Assembly (NCBI GenBank): GCA_044223665.1
Contig: JBGALT010000013.1
Coordinates: 23,860-87,859, forward strand
Direction: 5' to 3'
Source of the DNA: JBBSAT01 sp044223665
GTDB taxonomy: Bacteria > Myxococcota_A > Polyangia > Polyangiales > Sandaracinaceae
DNA length: 64,000 bases
The notes below the pieces were generated by a model, which saw only the letters and a list, made by a program, of their open reading frames with translations, was not told where the DNA came from and searched no databases. Position 1 is the stretch's first letter; each line of letters starts with the position of its first letter. This document shows positions 8,273 to 17,368 of this stretch, piece after piece. Made by a program: the position numbers and the translations under genes.

Positions 8273-8905
8273 GTGTCGTCCCGCCCGTTCGTCCCGCCCG
8301 CATCCGCCGCCGCCCTCGCGCTCGCCACGCTCGCGTGTGCTGCGCCGAGCCCCACCACGCGCTCGGACGTGATCGTCACCCATCCGTCCGCGCCCGCGAT
8401 CGCGCCGTTCACGAGCTGCGAGGTGACGACGGCCGTGCAGAGCTCGAGCTCGCGCAACCACGACGCGCTCTGCGCCGACATCGACTACACGTTCGTGCCG
8501 CCGGCCGTCGGAGACCACTACCCGATGTGGGCGAGCTACCTCACCTACGACGCGCCCGTCCCGTGGGGCTTCGTCGTCCACTCGATGGAGCATGGAGCGG
8601 TCGTCCTCGTGTACGACCCCGAGAGCCCGGCGAGCGCGGAGATCCAGCGAGCGTTCGTCGACGTGATCGCCGCGCACGGGCTCGACCCGGCGTGTCGCGA
8701 TCAGAGCTGGCCGTCGCGCTTCATCGTGATGCCCTCCCACGATCTGTCGACACCGCTCGCGGCGATCGCGTGGGGCCACACCTACGAGGCCACCTGTCTC
8801 GACCCGGCCTCGCTCACCGCGTTCGTGGAGGCGAGCTACGCCCACGCGCCGGAGAGCCTGTGCAACCCGGGCGCCGATCGCAGCGCGACGGGCTGGTGTC
8901 CGTAG
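8273..8905 (+). CDS. DUF3105 lipoprotein-like exported protein
   Basis: The protein has 210 residues from a GTG, with a short hydrophobic N-terminus ending at LACA (lipobox-like). The DUF3105 hallmark is present: GDHYPMWASYLTYDAPVPWGF (read as separate parts GDHYPMW, YLTYDAPVP and GFVVHSMEHGAVVLVY), giving the paired His residues HSMEHG near residue 105. The family has no firm function; conserved His/Glu residues suggest metal binding, which is inference. Its C-terminal 35 codons recur as a decayed copy at about 10845-10990. The gene is divergent from the 7035-8237 gene with only 35 bases between the starts. Confidence 0.8.
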   Translation: MSSRPFVPPASAAALALATLACAAPSPTTRSDVIVTHPSAPAIAPFTSCEVTTAVQSSSSRNHDALCADIDYTFVPPAVGDHYPMWASYLTYDAPVPWGFVVHSMEHGAVVLVYDPESPASAEIQRAFVDVIAAHGLDPACRDQSWPSRFIVMPSHDLSTPLAAIAWGHTYEATCLDPASLTAFVEASYAHAPESLCNPGADRSATGWCP

Positions 8906-9113
8906 GCACGGCGAGCTCGACGCATCCGTCGGTGTCGAGGTTCATGCCCACGTGCATCGGGCAACGCCGGCTCGCCGCGCGCCCGTCGTCGGACGTCGCT
9001 CGAGGCGGTCGAGCCGCGCGTCGACGCCGAGCTCGCGTCCGCGGAATGCGAGCACCGAGCCGAGCCGAGGCTCCGCATACTGGAGACCGAGCCATCACCC
9101 TCGGGAGGAACTC

Positions 9114-9830
9114 TTGCCCAGCCCGTTGCAGTACGCGAAGGCGCTCCGCTCGTTCGTGCGTCTGGTCCGCGATCCCACGCGGCTCGAAGAGGTGTTCGTG
9201 CTGGCCGAGTCGGTCGAGACCGAAGAGGCCGCTGCGCGCGTCGCCGAGGTGTTCCAGAAGGATCCGCGCTCGGCGCGCGTCCTGCGCGAGCGGCCGCGCC
9301 TGGGCGAGGTGGACCTCTCGCGCCTCGCGAAGCTGCCCGAGGGCACGCTGGGTCGCGTGTTCGCCGACGCGATGATCCGGATGAACCTCGACCCGAAGGA
9401 CATCCTCGTGCCCGAAGTCGTCGAGAGCGACTTCGACTACGTGCGTGCGCACCTGCGCGAGACGCACGACGTCTGGCACCCGGTCACCGGGCTCGAGACC
9501 GACGTCGCCGGCGAGCTCGGCCTGCAGGCGTTCTATCTCGCGCAGTTCCAGGCGCCGCTCTCGGCGCTCCTCTTGATGGTGGGCTTCGCGAACACGCTCT
9601 TCTACGGCATGGAGGATCGCGACCGGCGCATGCGCGAGATCGCGCGTGGCTGGCTCATCGGCAAGCGCGCCGAGCCCTTCTTCGGCGTGCGCTGGAGCGA
9701 GATGTGGGAGATGCCGCTCGACGAGGTGCGCCGCACGCTGCGCGTCGATCCGGACCTCGCCAGCGAGCTGATCGACGGGTTCGTCGCGGGCCTGCCGAGC
9801 GCGCGCCTGCGCGCCATGCTCGCCGCCTGA
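9114..9830 (+). CDS. Coq4-family protein (ubiquinone biosynthesis-like)
   Basis: The protein has 238 residues. The TTG start is chosen because GGGAGGAA lies five bases upstream; no in-frame ATG fits better. The defining Coq4 zinc motif HDxxH-x11-E is visible as HDVWHPVTGLETDVAGE, with the first His near residue 118, followed by LGLQAFYLAQ as in the family. Coq4 organises, and in some bacteria catalyses, oxidative decarboxylation steps of ubiquinone synthesis. No other ubi/coq genes lie nearby, and many myxobacteria use menaquinone, so the substrate here is uncertain. The 208 bases before it hold no convincing gene. Confidence 0.85.
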   Translation: MPSPLQYAKALRSFVRLVRDPTRLEEVFVLAESVETEEAAARVAEVFQKDPRSARVLRERPRLGEVDLSRLAKLPEGTLGRVFADAMIRMNLDPKDILVPEVVESDFDYVRAHLRETHDVWHPVTGLETDVAGELGLQAFYLAQFQAPLSALLLMVGFANTLFYGMEDRDRRMREIARGWLIGKRAEPFFGVRWSEMWEMPLDEVRRTLRVDPDLASELIDGFVAGLPSARLRAMLAA

Positions 9831-9950
9831 AAGGGGCTGCGCTTCGCCTTCGCGCGTCGTCGTGGAGCAGCCCGCAGGATCGATGAAGTGCACGGTGTGG
9901 CGCGCGCGAGGGTGGGCGGCAGCGCGGCGCGTCGCAGGGGTGGGGTCGGC

Positions 9951-10766
9951 GTGAGCAGGCCGTTCGACGTTCGTCTGCGGGGGCACGACGTGGTCGAGGG
10001 CGGGCATCTCGTGCGGCGGCTCCTGCCCGATCCCGTGCTGCCCATGGTCGGGCCCTTCGTGCTCTTCGATCACTTCGGGCCGGCGACGCTCGCGGCGGGG
10101 GAAGGGGTGGACATCGAGGCGCACCGGCACGCGCACCTCGCGACGGTCACGTACCTGTTCGCGGGCGCGACCCATCACACCGATGATCTCGGGAGCGACG
10201 TGGTGGTCGAGGCGGGCGACGTGGCATGGATGCACGCGGGCGCGGGGATCCTGCACACCGAGCGCACTCCGGCGGCGTTTCGGGCGCGTGGCGGCCTGGG
10301 GCATGGCATCCAGGCGTGGACGGCACTGCCCGAAGCGCTCGAGCGGAGCGCACCGAGCTACCAGGTCGCGCGCGCGAGCGAGATCCCGCGCCTCGCGCGC
10401 GACGGCGTGACGGTGCGCGTGCTCGTCGGTGATGCGTTCGGAGCGCGCTCGCCGATCGAGACCGTGACGAGCGTGGTGCTGGTGGAGGTGCGCGCGGGCA
10501 CGCAGCGCGGAGAGATCGCGCTCGAGACGCGCGCGGGGCGCCACGCCGTGCTCTTCGTCGAGGGCTGCGGCGCGCTCGACGGCCATCGCGTGGGCGTGGG
10601 GACGCTCGTGCGACTGCGCGAGGGCGCTGCGCCACGGCTCGCGCTCGAGCCAGGATCGACGGCGCTCCTGTTCGGTGGTGAGCCGCTCGGGCCGCGCTAC
10701 CTCGAGGGGAACGTGATCGGGAGCAGCGTCTCGCGGCTGGAGCAGGCGCTGCGCGAGGCGCGATAG
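9951..10766 (+). CDS. Pirin-family cupin protein
   Basis: The protein has 271 residues from a GTG at VSRPFDVRLRG; a GTG 63 bases upstream gives an Arg-rich extension that looks non-coding. Pirin features are visible: LPMVGPFVLFDHFGP, the metal-binding cupin motif HRHAHLATVTYLFAG (about residues 44-58), AGDVAWMHAGAGILHTE, and a second C-terminal cupin with LFGGEPLGPRYLEGN. Pirins are cytoplasmic iron-binding proteins, some with quercetinase activity and others acting as redox-sensing co-regulators. Nothing nearby indicates which applies. The downstream DNA holds only a DUF3105 remnant. Confidence 0.9.
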   Translation: MSRPFDVRLRGHDVVEGGHLVRRLLPDPVLPMVGPFVLFDHFGPATLAAGEGVDIEAHRHAHLATVTYLFAGATHHTDDLGSDVVVEAGDVAWMHAGAGILHTERTPAAFRARGGLGHGIQAWTALPEALERSAPSYQVARASEIPRLARDGVTVRVLVGDAFGARSPIETVTSVVLVEVRAGTQRGEIALETRAGRHAVLFVEGCGALDGHRVGVGTLVRLREGAAPRLALEPGSTALLFGGEPLGPRYLEGNVIGSSVSRLEQALREAR

Positions 10767-10844
10767 CGGCGCGCACGCGCCAGACCGTCGGCAGGCGGCC
10801 GTGACGAGGCGTCGTCGACGCGGAGTCCGACGGCTCGTCGTCGG

Positions 10845-10990
10845 CGATCGAGCACGCGATGCCGCCGACGAGGTATCCCCGTCTCGCTCCGGCGTCCCTC
10901 ATCGCGTTCATGGAGGCGAGCTACGCGCGCGCGCGGGAAAGCCTGTGCAACCCGGGCACGGATCGCAGCGCGACGGGCTGGTGTCCGTAG
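10845..10990 (+). pseudogene. Decayed 3' fragment of a DUF3105 gene
   Basis: Frame 2 reads ASLIAFMEASYARARESL then CNPGTDRSATGWCP and a TAG. This nearly copies the end of the DUF3105 protein at 8273-8905 (ASLTAFVEASYAHAPESL, CNPGADRSATGWCP and TAG). Base identity is high from about 10887 to 10993 and then stops abruptly. Further upstream similarity continues weakly but appears shifted by one base near 10873, and no start codon or DUF3105 core remains. It is best read as the remnant of a duplicated gene. The 3' end of the gene on the opposite strand (10908-11927) runs into this fragment. Confidence 0.6.
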
Positions 10991-11927
10991 GCGGCGCGCA
11001 CGCCAGCCGCTCGGAAACGATCGCGTGCCACGACGCGGGATCCGAGGGAGGCGAGCTCTCGCGGTGGTCGACCGAGACATCGGGCACCATCCCGCCGACC
11101 GTGAGCGCCACGGTCGGCCAGAAGTCGATCGTCCCCGAATACGCCTGCTGTCCCTCGAGGCCCACGTAGAAGTCCTCGTGGTGGATCTCCACGAAGGCGC
11201 GACCGACGAAGACCGCCGTCCAGTGCGCGCTGCCGGGCACGCCGCGCGAGATCATCCCCTGCATCGAGCCGCCGAAGCCGAAGCGGAGCAAGGGGACGGG
11301 CGTCACCGCGACGTCGAGTGTCGTCCCGAGCGTCGGTGCGCCGAAGTAACCCTCGTAGTCGACGGTGCGCCCCGTCGACATGCCGCCGCACGTGATCGTC
11401 GAGCCGCCGAGCAGCCCCGGGTACTCTGTGCATCGCCCGACCTGCACGTCGTAGCGATCTCTCCCGGTGAGGAGCGCGAGCTCCGTGTCGAGCTCGAACG
11501 CGATCGACCACGTCGGATCTCCCCAGTAGCCGAGCACCCAGCCGACGCCACCCACCAGCACGGGTCGCTCCGAGAACGGAACGTTCGGCGCCACGCTTGC
11601 GCGCGGCGTGCCGTAAGCCATCCCTCCGACGAGGCGTAGCGCGAAGAAGTCGAAGGGCGTGTAACCGATCGCGCCGTCCGTTCGATAGGGCGAGAGGCCG
11701 GTCGCTCCGCTCGGCGCATCGACGAGCGCCGGAGCCATCGGGGCGACGAGCTCCCGGACGGACACGTCCACGCGCGCCGGCGTCACGAGCGGCGGCGGCG
11801 GCGCGGCGGGCACGGCCGATCCCGTGCTGCGGTCCGCGAACGTCTCGAACTCGTAGACGCCGGGGAGCTCGACGCCGCACGCCGAGAGCAGGCACGTGGT
11901 CGCGAGCAGCGAAACGCTCCCCCTCAT
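10908..11927 (-). CDS. Lipoprotein of unknown function, probable barrel-like body
   Basis: The protein has 339 residues. The ATG chosen places the lipobox LLSAC at about residues 11-15; an ATG six codons upstream is an alternative. The Pro/Ala-rich linker (residues 36-50) is followed by a Gly- and aromatic-rich region of alternating strands (FDFFALRLVGGMAYG, GGVGWVLGYWGD, FVEIHHEDFYVGLEG), suggesting an outer-membrane-associated barrel-like fold. I recognise no named family. The last 25-30 residues (from CAPPTDTSPSR) are encoded antisense to the DUF3105 remnant, so the original C-terminus was probably shorter and the present stop reflects rearrangement. Confidence 0.6.
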   Translation of the reverse strand: MRGSVSLLATTCLLSACGVELPGVYEFETFADRSTGSAVPAAPPPPLVTPARVDVSVRELVAPMAPALVDAPSGATGLSPYRTDGAIGYTPFDFFALRLVGGMAYGTPRASVAPNVPFSERPVLVGGVGWVLGYWGDPTWSIAFELDTELALLTGRDRYDVQVGRCTEYPGLLGGSTITCGGMSTGRTVDYEGYFGAPTLGTTLDVAVTPVPLLRFGFGGSMQGMISRGVPGSAHWTAVFVGRAFVEIHHEDFYVGLEGQQAYSGTIDFWPTVALTVGGMVPDVSVDHRESSPPSDPASWHAIVSERLACAPPTDTSPSRCDPCPGCTGFPARARSSPP

Positions 11928-12106
11928 GCCCTCGGGCGCGTGCATTCTCCACGCCGGGCCCGATCGAGGCGCGGGCGGCGGCGCTCCGGACGCTCGGGAG
12001 TGAAGCTCGGTCACGGTCTGGGCGCGCAGGGCACGACTCGGCACACGCGCGACCCTCTCCGAGACGTCCTACGATAGGCACGCTTCTGGCCCCTGCGAGC
12101 GTCGCC

Positions 12107-13549
12107 GTGGACTCGCGTGGTGCCATCGTCGTGCTCGTTGCCGCGCTCGTCGCGAGCGCGCCCGGCTGCTGCTGCAGCGGGCCCTCCGGGCCGCGGCTGA
12201 TCGGGCCCTCGCCCGTCGACGCGGGCCGAGACGCTCCCTTCGTCTTCCCGATGCGTGATGCGGCTGCCGTCGATGCTCCGAGCTGTCGCGCGATCGCGCC
12301 CTGCGACCCGCGGACGTGCGCGGGCGGCTGCCGCGTTCCGGCGGTCTTGGACACCGTGCGCTCGGTCTTCGGCGTACCCGCAGGCGAGGACGATCCGAGC
12401 CATCCCGGCTTCGCGCGCATCTCGCCGAGCGAGCCCGACGTCCCCACGTCGGTCTTCGCGCCATCGACGTGCGTCTCGTTCTGTACGCCAGGCCGCGCGA
12501 CCGGCTGCGACGCCTGCGCGCGTTGCAGCGCGCGCGTCGGACAGTCGCCCCTCGTGGCGCAGCTCGGAGGGGTCGAGGCCGTCGTCGACTACCGCGCGCA
12601 CGGCGCCTGTCGTCCGACGTGCACCTTCGATCCCGCGGGCCGCGGCGACTGTCCCGCCGGCACGACCTGCGATCCCGACGAGCTCGTGTGTCTCGAGGCC
12701 TGCACCCGCGACGCGGAGTGCCAGGTGGCCCTTCGCTTCACCTACGACGGTTCCTTGGTCTCGCGCGTCGTGCGCGCGGATCGCTGCGACTTCCTCACGG
12801 GCCGCTGCGTCCGCGCGGAGCTCACGCGCCCGCCGGCCGGGACGCCGTGCGTGCTCGACACGGACTGCGGCGGAGGCGACGCGTGCAGCGGCGGCGTGTG
12901 CGCCACGCGCGGCTGCGATCCCGACGACGCGCGCTCGTGCGGCTTCGCGGGCCACGGCGTCTGCCTCGTGCCCGGGACGCCGGAGGTCACACCGCTCTGC
13001 TTCGCGCGTTGTGACGATGCGAGTGACTGTGCTCCGGGTGTCGCCTGCGGAACAGTGGGCTCCACGGCGGTGTGCACGGGGAGGTGCACGACGAGCGACG
13101 CCTGTCACGCAGACGAGGTCTGCACCGAGGAGCCTTTCGGCCTCGCGATGTCGCTCGAGCGTCGATGCCTCCCCGCGTGCGACGGCATCGGCGCGCGCGG
13201 CGCGCTCGGTGGCTGCCCCGAAGGCAGCGCGTGCCGCGATGCCGGTGAGGGGCGCGGAGCGTGTGTCGCGCTCGACTTCTTGTGCGTCGCGAGCGCGTCG
13301 CCCTCGGACCTCGGAGCCTGTGCCGGAGGCCAGGTCTGCGACGCGCTCGCTGGGACGCGCGAAGGGCTGGGCCTCTGCGTCGAGCCCTGCACGAGCGACG
13401 ACGCCTGTGTCGATCGCCCAGGCACGCGCTGCGCATCGTTCGGCGACAGCGCGGGCCTCTGTCGCGCGCCGTGCGCACCGAGCACACCGTGCGGGCCCGA
13501 CCTGTTCTGCAGCGGCGACGGGTGGTGCGTCGGACCCTACGCGGGCTGA
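12107..13549 (+). CDS. Cysteine-rich lipoprotein
   Basis: The protein has 480 residues from a GTG, with a hydrophobic N-terminus ending in APGC plus two further Cys (CCC). The mature part is packed with more than 40 Cys in repeated units of the type CxxDxDCGGGDxCSGGVC, CDDASDCAPGVAC, CTSDDACVDRPGTRC and CxPSTPCGPDLFC. Such EGF/Dickkopf-like Cys repeats are common in myxobacterial surface lipoproteins of unknown function. The internal repeats suggest six to eight small disulfide modules. No clear Shine-Dalgarno sequence precedes the GTG. Its stop lies in an inverted repeat shared with the convergent HD-GYP gene. Confidence 0.75.
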   Translation: MDSRGAIVVLVAALVASAPGCCCSGPSGPRLIGPSPVDAGRDAPFVFPMRDAAAVDAPSCRAIAPCDPRTCAGGCRVPAVLDTVRSVFGVPAGEDDPSHPGFARISPSEPDVPTSVFAPSTCVSFCTPGRATGCDACARCSARVGQSPLVAQLGGVEAVVDYRAHGACRPTCTFDPAGRGDCPAGTTCDPDELVCLEACTRDAECQVALRFTYDGSLVSRVVRADRCDFLTGRCVRAELTRPPAGTPCVLDTDCGGGDACSGGVCATRGCDPDDARSCGFAGHGVCLVPGTPEVTPLCFARCDDASDCAPGVACGTVGSTAVCTGRCTTSDACHADEVCTEEPFGLAMSLERRCLPACDGIGARGALGGCPEGSACRDAGEGRGACVALDFLCVASASPSDLGACAGGQVCDALAGTREGLGLCVEPCTSDDACVDRPGTRCASFGDSAGLCRAPCAPSTPCGPDLFCSGDGWCVGPYAG

Positions 13550-13584
13550 CGTCGTGCGGGCGCTCGGCCGACGCGCGCGTCAGC
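13545..13584. terminator. Inverted repeat covering both stops of convergent genes
   Basis: GCTGACG at 13545-13551 pairs with CGTCAGC at 13578-13584. The TGA of the plus-strand lipoprotein is in the left arm and the TGA of the minus-strand HD-GYP gene is in the right arm. A second pairing (GTCG with CGAC) lies inside. It could act as a bidirectional terminator, although no T tracts are present. Confidence 0.35.
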
Positions 13585-15610
13585 TCTTCGGCGCGCCGTC
13601 GTCGGCGGCCTTCCAGACCTCGGCCTCGGTGAAGATGCGCACGAGCTCGGCGTCGATGTGGCCGTCCTTCACCTCGTAGCCGAGGATCGCGAGCGCGCGG
13701 TCGAGCGGCATCGCCTTCTTGTACGGGCGGTCGCGCGCCGTGAGCGCGTCGAAGATGTCGGCGATCGTCATGATCTTCGAAGGCACCGGGATGAGGTCGC
13801 CCGGAAGGCCCGCGGGATAGCCGCGGCCGTTCAGCTTCTCGTGGTGCGCGCCGGCGATCTCCGGGATGTTCGCGTAGTTCTTTCCCCAGGGAATCCGGGA
13901 CAGGAAGTCCTTGGTGTGCACGACGTGCGAGCGGATCTGGTCGATCTCGGCGTCGTTGAGCGAGCCCTTCGTGACCTGGAGCGAGGTGACCTCGTTCCCC
14001 GTCAGGAGCGGCTGCACGTGCCCGCACGCGTCGATGTACGTGCGCTGCCCGATGTCCATGATGCGCGTGAACTCGCCTTCCTTGAGGACGGTGGGCTCGT
14101 TCGACTCGGTCACGACCTTCCACGCCTGCTCGAGCTCGGCCTTGCGCCGCTCGATCTCGGCGTCGATGGGCCTCAGATCGATCTCGCCGCCGCCGCGCTG
14201 GATGGCCTCGAGCTTGCGCTCGAAGCGCTCCTTCTCGAGCTGCAGGAGCACGTAGTCGAAGCGCGCGCGGATGCCGTCGAGCTGCTGCGGGTAGAGCTTC
14301 TTGGCCTTCACCAAGACCTCTTCGCGCACGCCGATCTTGCCGAAGTCGTGCAGCAGGCTCGCGTACTCGAGCTCCTTCAGCTCGCGTCGCGAGAACTTCG
14401 CGTCCTTGTAGGGCCCGCTCGAGATCGCATCGACGGCCTGCGCCAGGCCGTTCGAGAAGAGGCTCACGCGGAAGCTGTGACCGCTCGTCGTGGGATCGCG
14501 CTGCTCGATCGCCTGCACGCTGGCGCGGACGAATCCGTCGAAGATCTTCCGGATCTCGTCGTAGAGGAGCGCGTTCTCGAGCGCGATCGAGGCCTGCGAG
14601 GCGAGCGTCGCGAGCAGGTCTTCGCTGCGCTGGTCGAAGGGCACCACCTCTTCGAGCGTGTCCTCGGGGCGCTGGAGCTTCTTCTTCGGCTCGCGCTTCT
14701 TGTTGATCAGCTGGATGACGCCGATCACGTCGTCCTCGGCGCTGATCATCGGCACCGCGATCATGGACTTCGTGCGGTAGCCGATCTTGCGATCGAAGCT
14801 GGGGTCGAAGCTGAAGACGCGGATCGTCTTGGCGAGCATCTCGCTCGACGGAAGGAGCGAGGTGTGCTCGGCCTCGGACGAGGAGCCCTCGGGCGGGATG
14901 AGCTCGTAGACGTCGGGGATGTTGATGACCTTGCGCGTGACCGCGGCGGCGCCGGCGATGGAGCGCGTCGTCATCGGGATGGTGAACTCGCGCGACTGGA
15001 AGCTGATCGAGTCGTTCTGCGAGAGCTTGAAGCGCAGGCGTCGCTCCGCCGTGGGGCCGGTTCCCTTCGTCTCGACGACGTAGACGCTTCCGGAGTCGGC
15101 GCCAGTGATGAAGCGGCTCTTCTCGAGGATGAGGCCGAGGAGGCGATCGATGTCGCGCTCCTGGGAGATCGCGCGCGAGATCTCGATGATCTCGCCTAGC
15201 TCGTAGCGGTAGCGGTTGAGCCAGCGCGAGCGGCGCTCCGACGCGAGGCGCAGCTCGACGCGATCGAGCACGCCGAGGGCGGCGAGGTAGACGAGATCGG
15301 GCGACGCGAGATCGGGCAGGTGGGCGATCACCGCGGTCGCCGGCATCCGATCGAGGAAGCCCTCCGGCAGCTCGCCGATGACCAGCACGCCTGCGTGGCC
15401 CGGCGCGATGCGCGGCAGGTAGGGCTCGAGCGCTCCGCGGCGGACCGCGCTGGTCCCGATGGCGAGCAAGAGCGCTTCGCCGCGCTGCACCTCGGTGACG
15501 GTGCCCTGCAGCTCGATGCGGACGTTCTCGCCGAGCCGCGTCTCCGTCTCGAGCGCGCGCGCGATCACGATCGCGGAGACGTCGCTCATCTCGGTGTCGT
15601 GATCGGCCAT
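13580..15610 (-). CDS. GAF and HD-GYP domain protein (probable cyclic-di-GMP phosphodiesterase)
   Basis: The protein has 676 residues and is cytoplasmic. The N-terminal 150 residues are a receiver-sized region of unclear identity. A GAF domain follows at about 150-370 (GADSGSVYVVE, KSMIAVPMISAEDDVIGVIQLINKK). Next is an HD-GYP domain, with HD in LLHDFGKIGV near residue 422 and the GYP part in HHEKLNGRGYPAGLPGD near 592. Between these an insertion of more than 100 residues includes a charged helical stretch (RRKAELEQAW) not seen in standard HD-GYP domains. The family hydrolyses cyclic di-GMP, and the catalytic HD and HHE-GYP residues are present. The GAF domain probably senses a small ligand. 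Confidence 0.9.
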   Translation of the reverse strand: MADHDTEMSDVSAIVIARALETETRLGENVRIELQGTVTEVQRGEALLLAIGTSAVRRGALEPYLPRIAPGHAGVLVIGELPEGFLDRMPATAVIAHLPDLASPDLVYLAALGVLDRVELRLASERRSRWLNRYRYELGEIIEISRAISQERDIDRLLGLILEKSRFITGADSGSVYVVETKGTGPTAERRLRFKLSQNDSISFQSREFTIPMTTRSIAGAAAVTRKVINIPDVYELIPPEGSSSEAEHTSLLPSSEMLAKTIRVFSFDPSFDRKIGYRTKSMIAVPMISAEDDVIGVIQLINKKREPKKKLQRPEDTLEEVVPFDQRSEDLLATLASQASIALENALLYDEIRKIFDGFVRASVQAIEQRDPTTSGHSFRVSLFSNGLAQAVDAISSGPYKDAKFSRRELKELEYASLLHDFGKIGVREEVLVKAKKLYPQQLDGIRARFDYVLLQLEKERFERKLEAIQRGGGEIDLRPIDAEIERRKAELEQAWKVVTESNEPTVLKEGEFTRIMDIGQRTYIDACGHVQPLLTGNEVTSLQVTKGSLNDAEIDQIRSHVVHTKDFLSRIPWGKNYANIPEIAGAHHEKLNGRGYPAGLPGDLIPVPSKIMTIADIFDALTARDRPYKKAMPLDRALAILGYEVKDGHIDAELVRIFTEAEVWKAADDGAPKS

Positions 15611-15659
15611 CCCAGCGGCAAGAGGCTATCACGAGGCGCGGAGGCCCGCGCTCACCCGT

Positions 15660-17285
15660 TCAGCAGGCGAAAGCGCAGAAGTAGCTGCCCACGTGGGTCA
15701 CGGCGCCCGCCTCCATCCACACGCGCAGCTCGGGCGAGCAATAGGCCTCGCAGCCGCCGCCCAGCTCGAACCCGCCGCCCGTCCGCACGAACCCCGGCAC
15801 CACGCCCATGAAGACCACGCGCTGGCCGCCGATGGGCATGGGCAAGAGGTCCCCGCCCATCGACGCGTTGGAGCCGTGCACGTGGGTGTCGTGCATCGCG
15901 CGCGCGTCGGAGAGCGAGTCGGCCACGAGGATCGCGCGGTTGGCGGCGTCGGGCGCGACGGCGTCGGGGTCGGCGCGCCACGCGTCCACGAGCGAGCTCG
16001 GGAAGATGGACGTGGTCGCGGTGTACGGGTTGACGTGCGTCGGATAGCCGGTGGCCGTGATGCGGACGGTCTCGAGCTGCGTGCCGGTGGTGAGCCACGA
16101 GTAGTGGCCGGCGGCGTCGGTCGTCGCGTCGAGCACCGGGCAGTAGCCGATCGACTGCACGTGCGCGCCGGCGATCGGTGCGCCGGTGATCGCGTCGACC
16201 ACCGTGCCGACGACCGGCGCGATGCCGGTGAGGCCACAGCCGCCCTCGCGGCAGTACCCGCTCACGTGCGTGCCGCAGTCGCGCGCGCACGAGCCGCAGT
16301 GGTAGGGGTCCCCGCAGACGTCGACCTCGCAGCCATCGCTGCCGTCCTCGTTGCAGTCGATCGTGGTGCCCGAGCAGCCGGTCGTGACGCATCGGCCGGC
16401 GATGCACTCCACCGTCGAGGTGTCGAGGTGCGTGCCGCAGAGGACCGTGCCGTTCTCGTCGACGTTGCCGTCGCAGTCGTCGTCGACGCCGTTGCAGCGA
16501 TCGGGCACGCGGGGGTGCACGGCGTCGTCGTCGTCGGCGCAGTCGCCGCCGGCCGAGGCCGCGAAGCTCGCGACCGTGCAGCCCACCTCGGGCGTGGCCG
16601 TCGCGTCGCCCCAGCCGTCGCCGTCGGCGTCGGGCCACGACATGACCATCACGTTCTCGTCGGTGTTCCCGTCGCAGTCGTTGTCCCGCGCGTCGCAGAT
16701 CTCGGTCGCGAGGCGCGAGATGTTCGGCATCGTGTCGTCGCAGTCGAGGCCGCACACGTCGGGTGCGCCGGAGACCGGCGAGGGGTTGCAGCAGAAGCTC
16801 GGCAGGGTCCCGTCCATGTCCATGTCGGCGCCGCCGACGCTCGTCGGATCGCAGTCCTCGTCGTGCGCGTCGCAGCGCTCGGGATTGCCGGGAAAGCGAT
16901 CGACGTCGTGATCGTCGCAGTCGGTCCCCAGCGGGACGCCGAGCGCGTCGACGCAAGAGCGCGCGCCGACGCCGTCGCCGTCCTCGTCGGGCGGCGACGA
17001 GAGGCAGGTGCGTCGCTCCTCGCTGCAGAAGTCGGCCGTGCACGCGATCCCGTCGTCGCACACGCGCACGCTGGGCGTGCAGTGGCCGCCCACGCACGTG
17101 GACGCCCCGTTGCAGAAGAGCCCGTCCTCGCAGTCGAGATCGATCGCGCACGCGACGAGCGCGGCGTCGGGCGAGCCGTCGACGCGGCCAGCATCCGCGC
17201 TCGGGGCAGGGCCGCCATCGCAACCGGTGACCCCGAGCGCGAGGACGAACGAAGAAAGAAGAGCCAGCCGACCGTTCGATCGCAT
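15660..17285 (-). CDS. Lipoprotein with Cys/DxDxD repeats and a carboxypeptidase-regulatory-like domain
   Basis: The protein has 541 residues; the ATG gives a signal peptide ending in the lipobox GVTGC. A Ca-binding-like region follows at about residues 95-290, with repeated DEDGDGVG, GTDCDDHD, RCDAHDEDCD, DADGDGWGD and RCNGVDDDCDGNVDE, the myxobacterial putative metal-binding (MopI-type/thrombospondin-3-like) pattern. A Cys-rich stretch comes next. A carboxypeptidase regulatory-like beta-sandwich then appears at about 345-400 (GTVVDAITGAPIAGAHV, TDAAGHYSWLTTG), followed by a C-terminal domain with three Cys near the end. It is likely a surface lipoprotein stabilised by calcium. Both neighbours on this strand are separated by only short gaps. 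Confidence 0.75.
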   Translation of the reverse strand: MRSNGRLALLSSFVLALGVTGCDGGPAPSADAGRVDGSPDAALVACAIDLDCEDGLFCNGASTCVGGHCTPSVRVCDDGIACTADFCSEERRTCLSSPPDEDGDGVGARSCVDALGVPLGTDCDDHDVDRFPGNPERCDAHDEDCDPTSVGGADMDMDGTLPSFCCNPSPVSGAPDVCGLDCDDTMPNISRLATEICDARDNDCDGNTDENVMVMSWPDADGDGWGDATATPEVGCTVASFAASAGGDCADDDDAVHPRVPDRCNGVDDDCDGNVDENGTVLCGTHLDTSTVECIAGRCVTTGCSGTTIDCNEDGSDGCEVDVCGDPYHCGSCARDCGTHVSGYCREGGCGLTGIAPVVGTVVDAITGAPIAGAHVQSIGYCPVLDATTDAAGHYSWLTTGTQLETVRITATGYPTHVNPYTATTSIFPSSLVDAWRADPDAVAPDAANRAILVADSLSDARAMHDTHVHGSNASMGGDLLPMPIGGQRVVFMGVVPGFVRTGGGFELGGGCEAYCSPELRVWMEAGAVTHVGSYFCAFAC

Positions 17286-17368
17286 CCCGCAGTTGTAACA
17301 GAGGGCTGCCCGATGGGCGCCGAGCCGCGTGTGCTCGATCTCGCGGGCGCGTCGCCCCGGGCGTCGGA

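Noticed and set aside
8906..9113. Minus-strand stretch reading CPMHVGMNLDTDGC between DUF3105 and the Coq4-like gene
   Set aside because: It looks codon-like for about 20 residues, but there is no start codon, domain or continuation; at most a tiny gene remnant.
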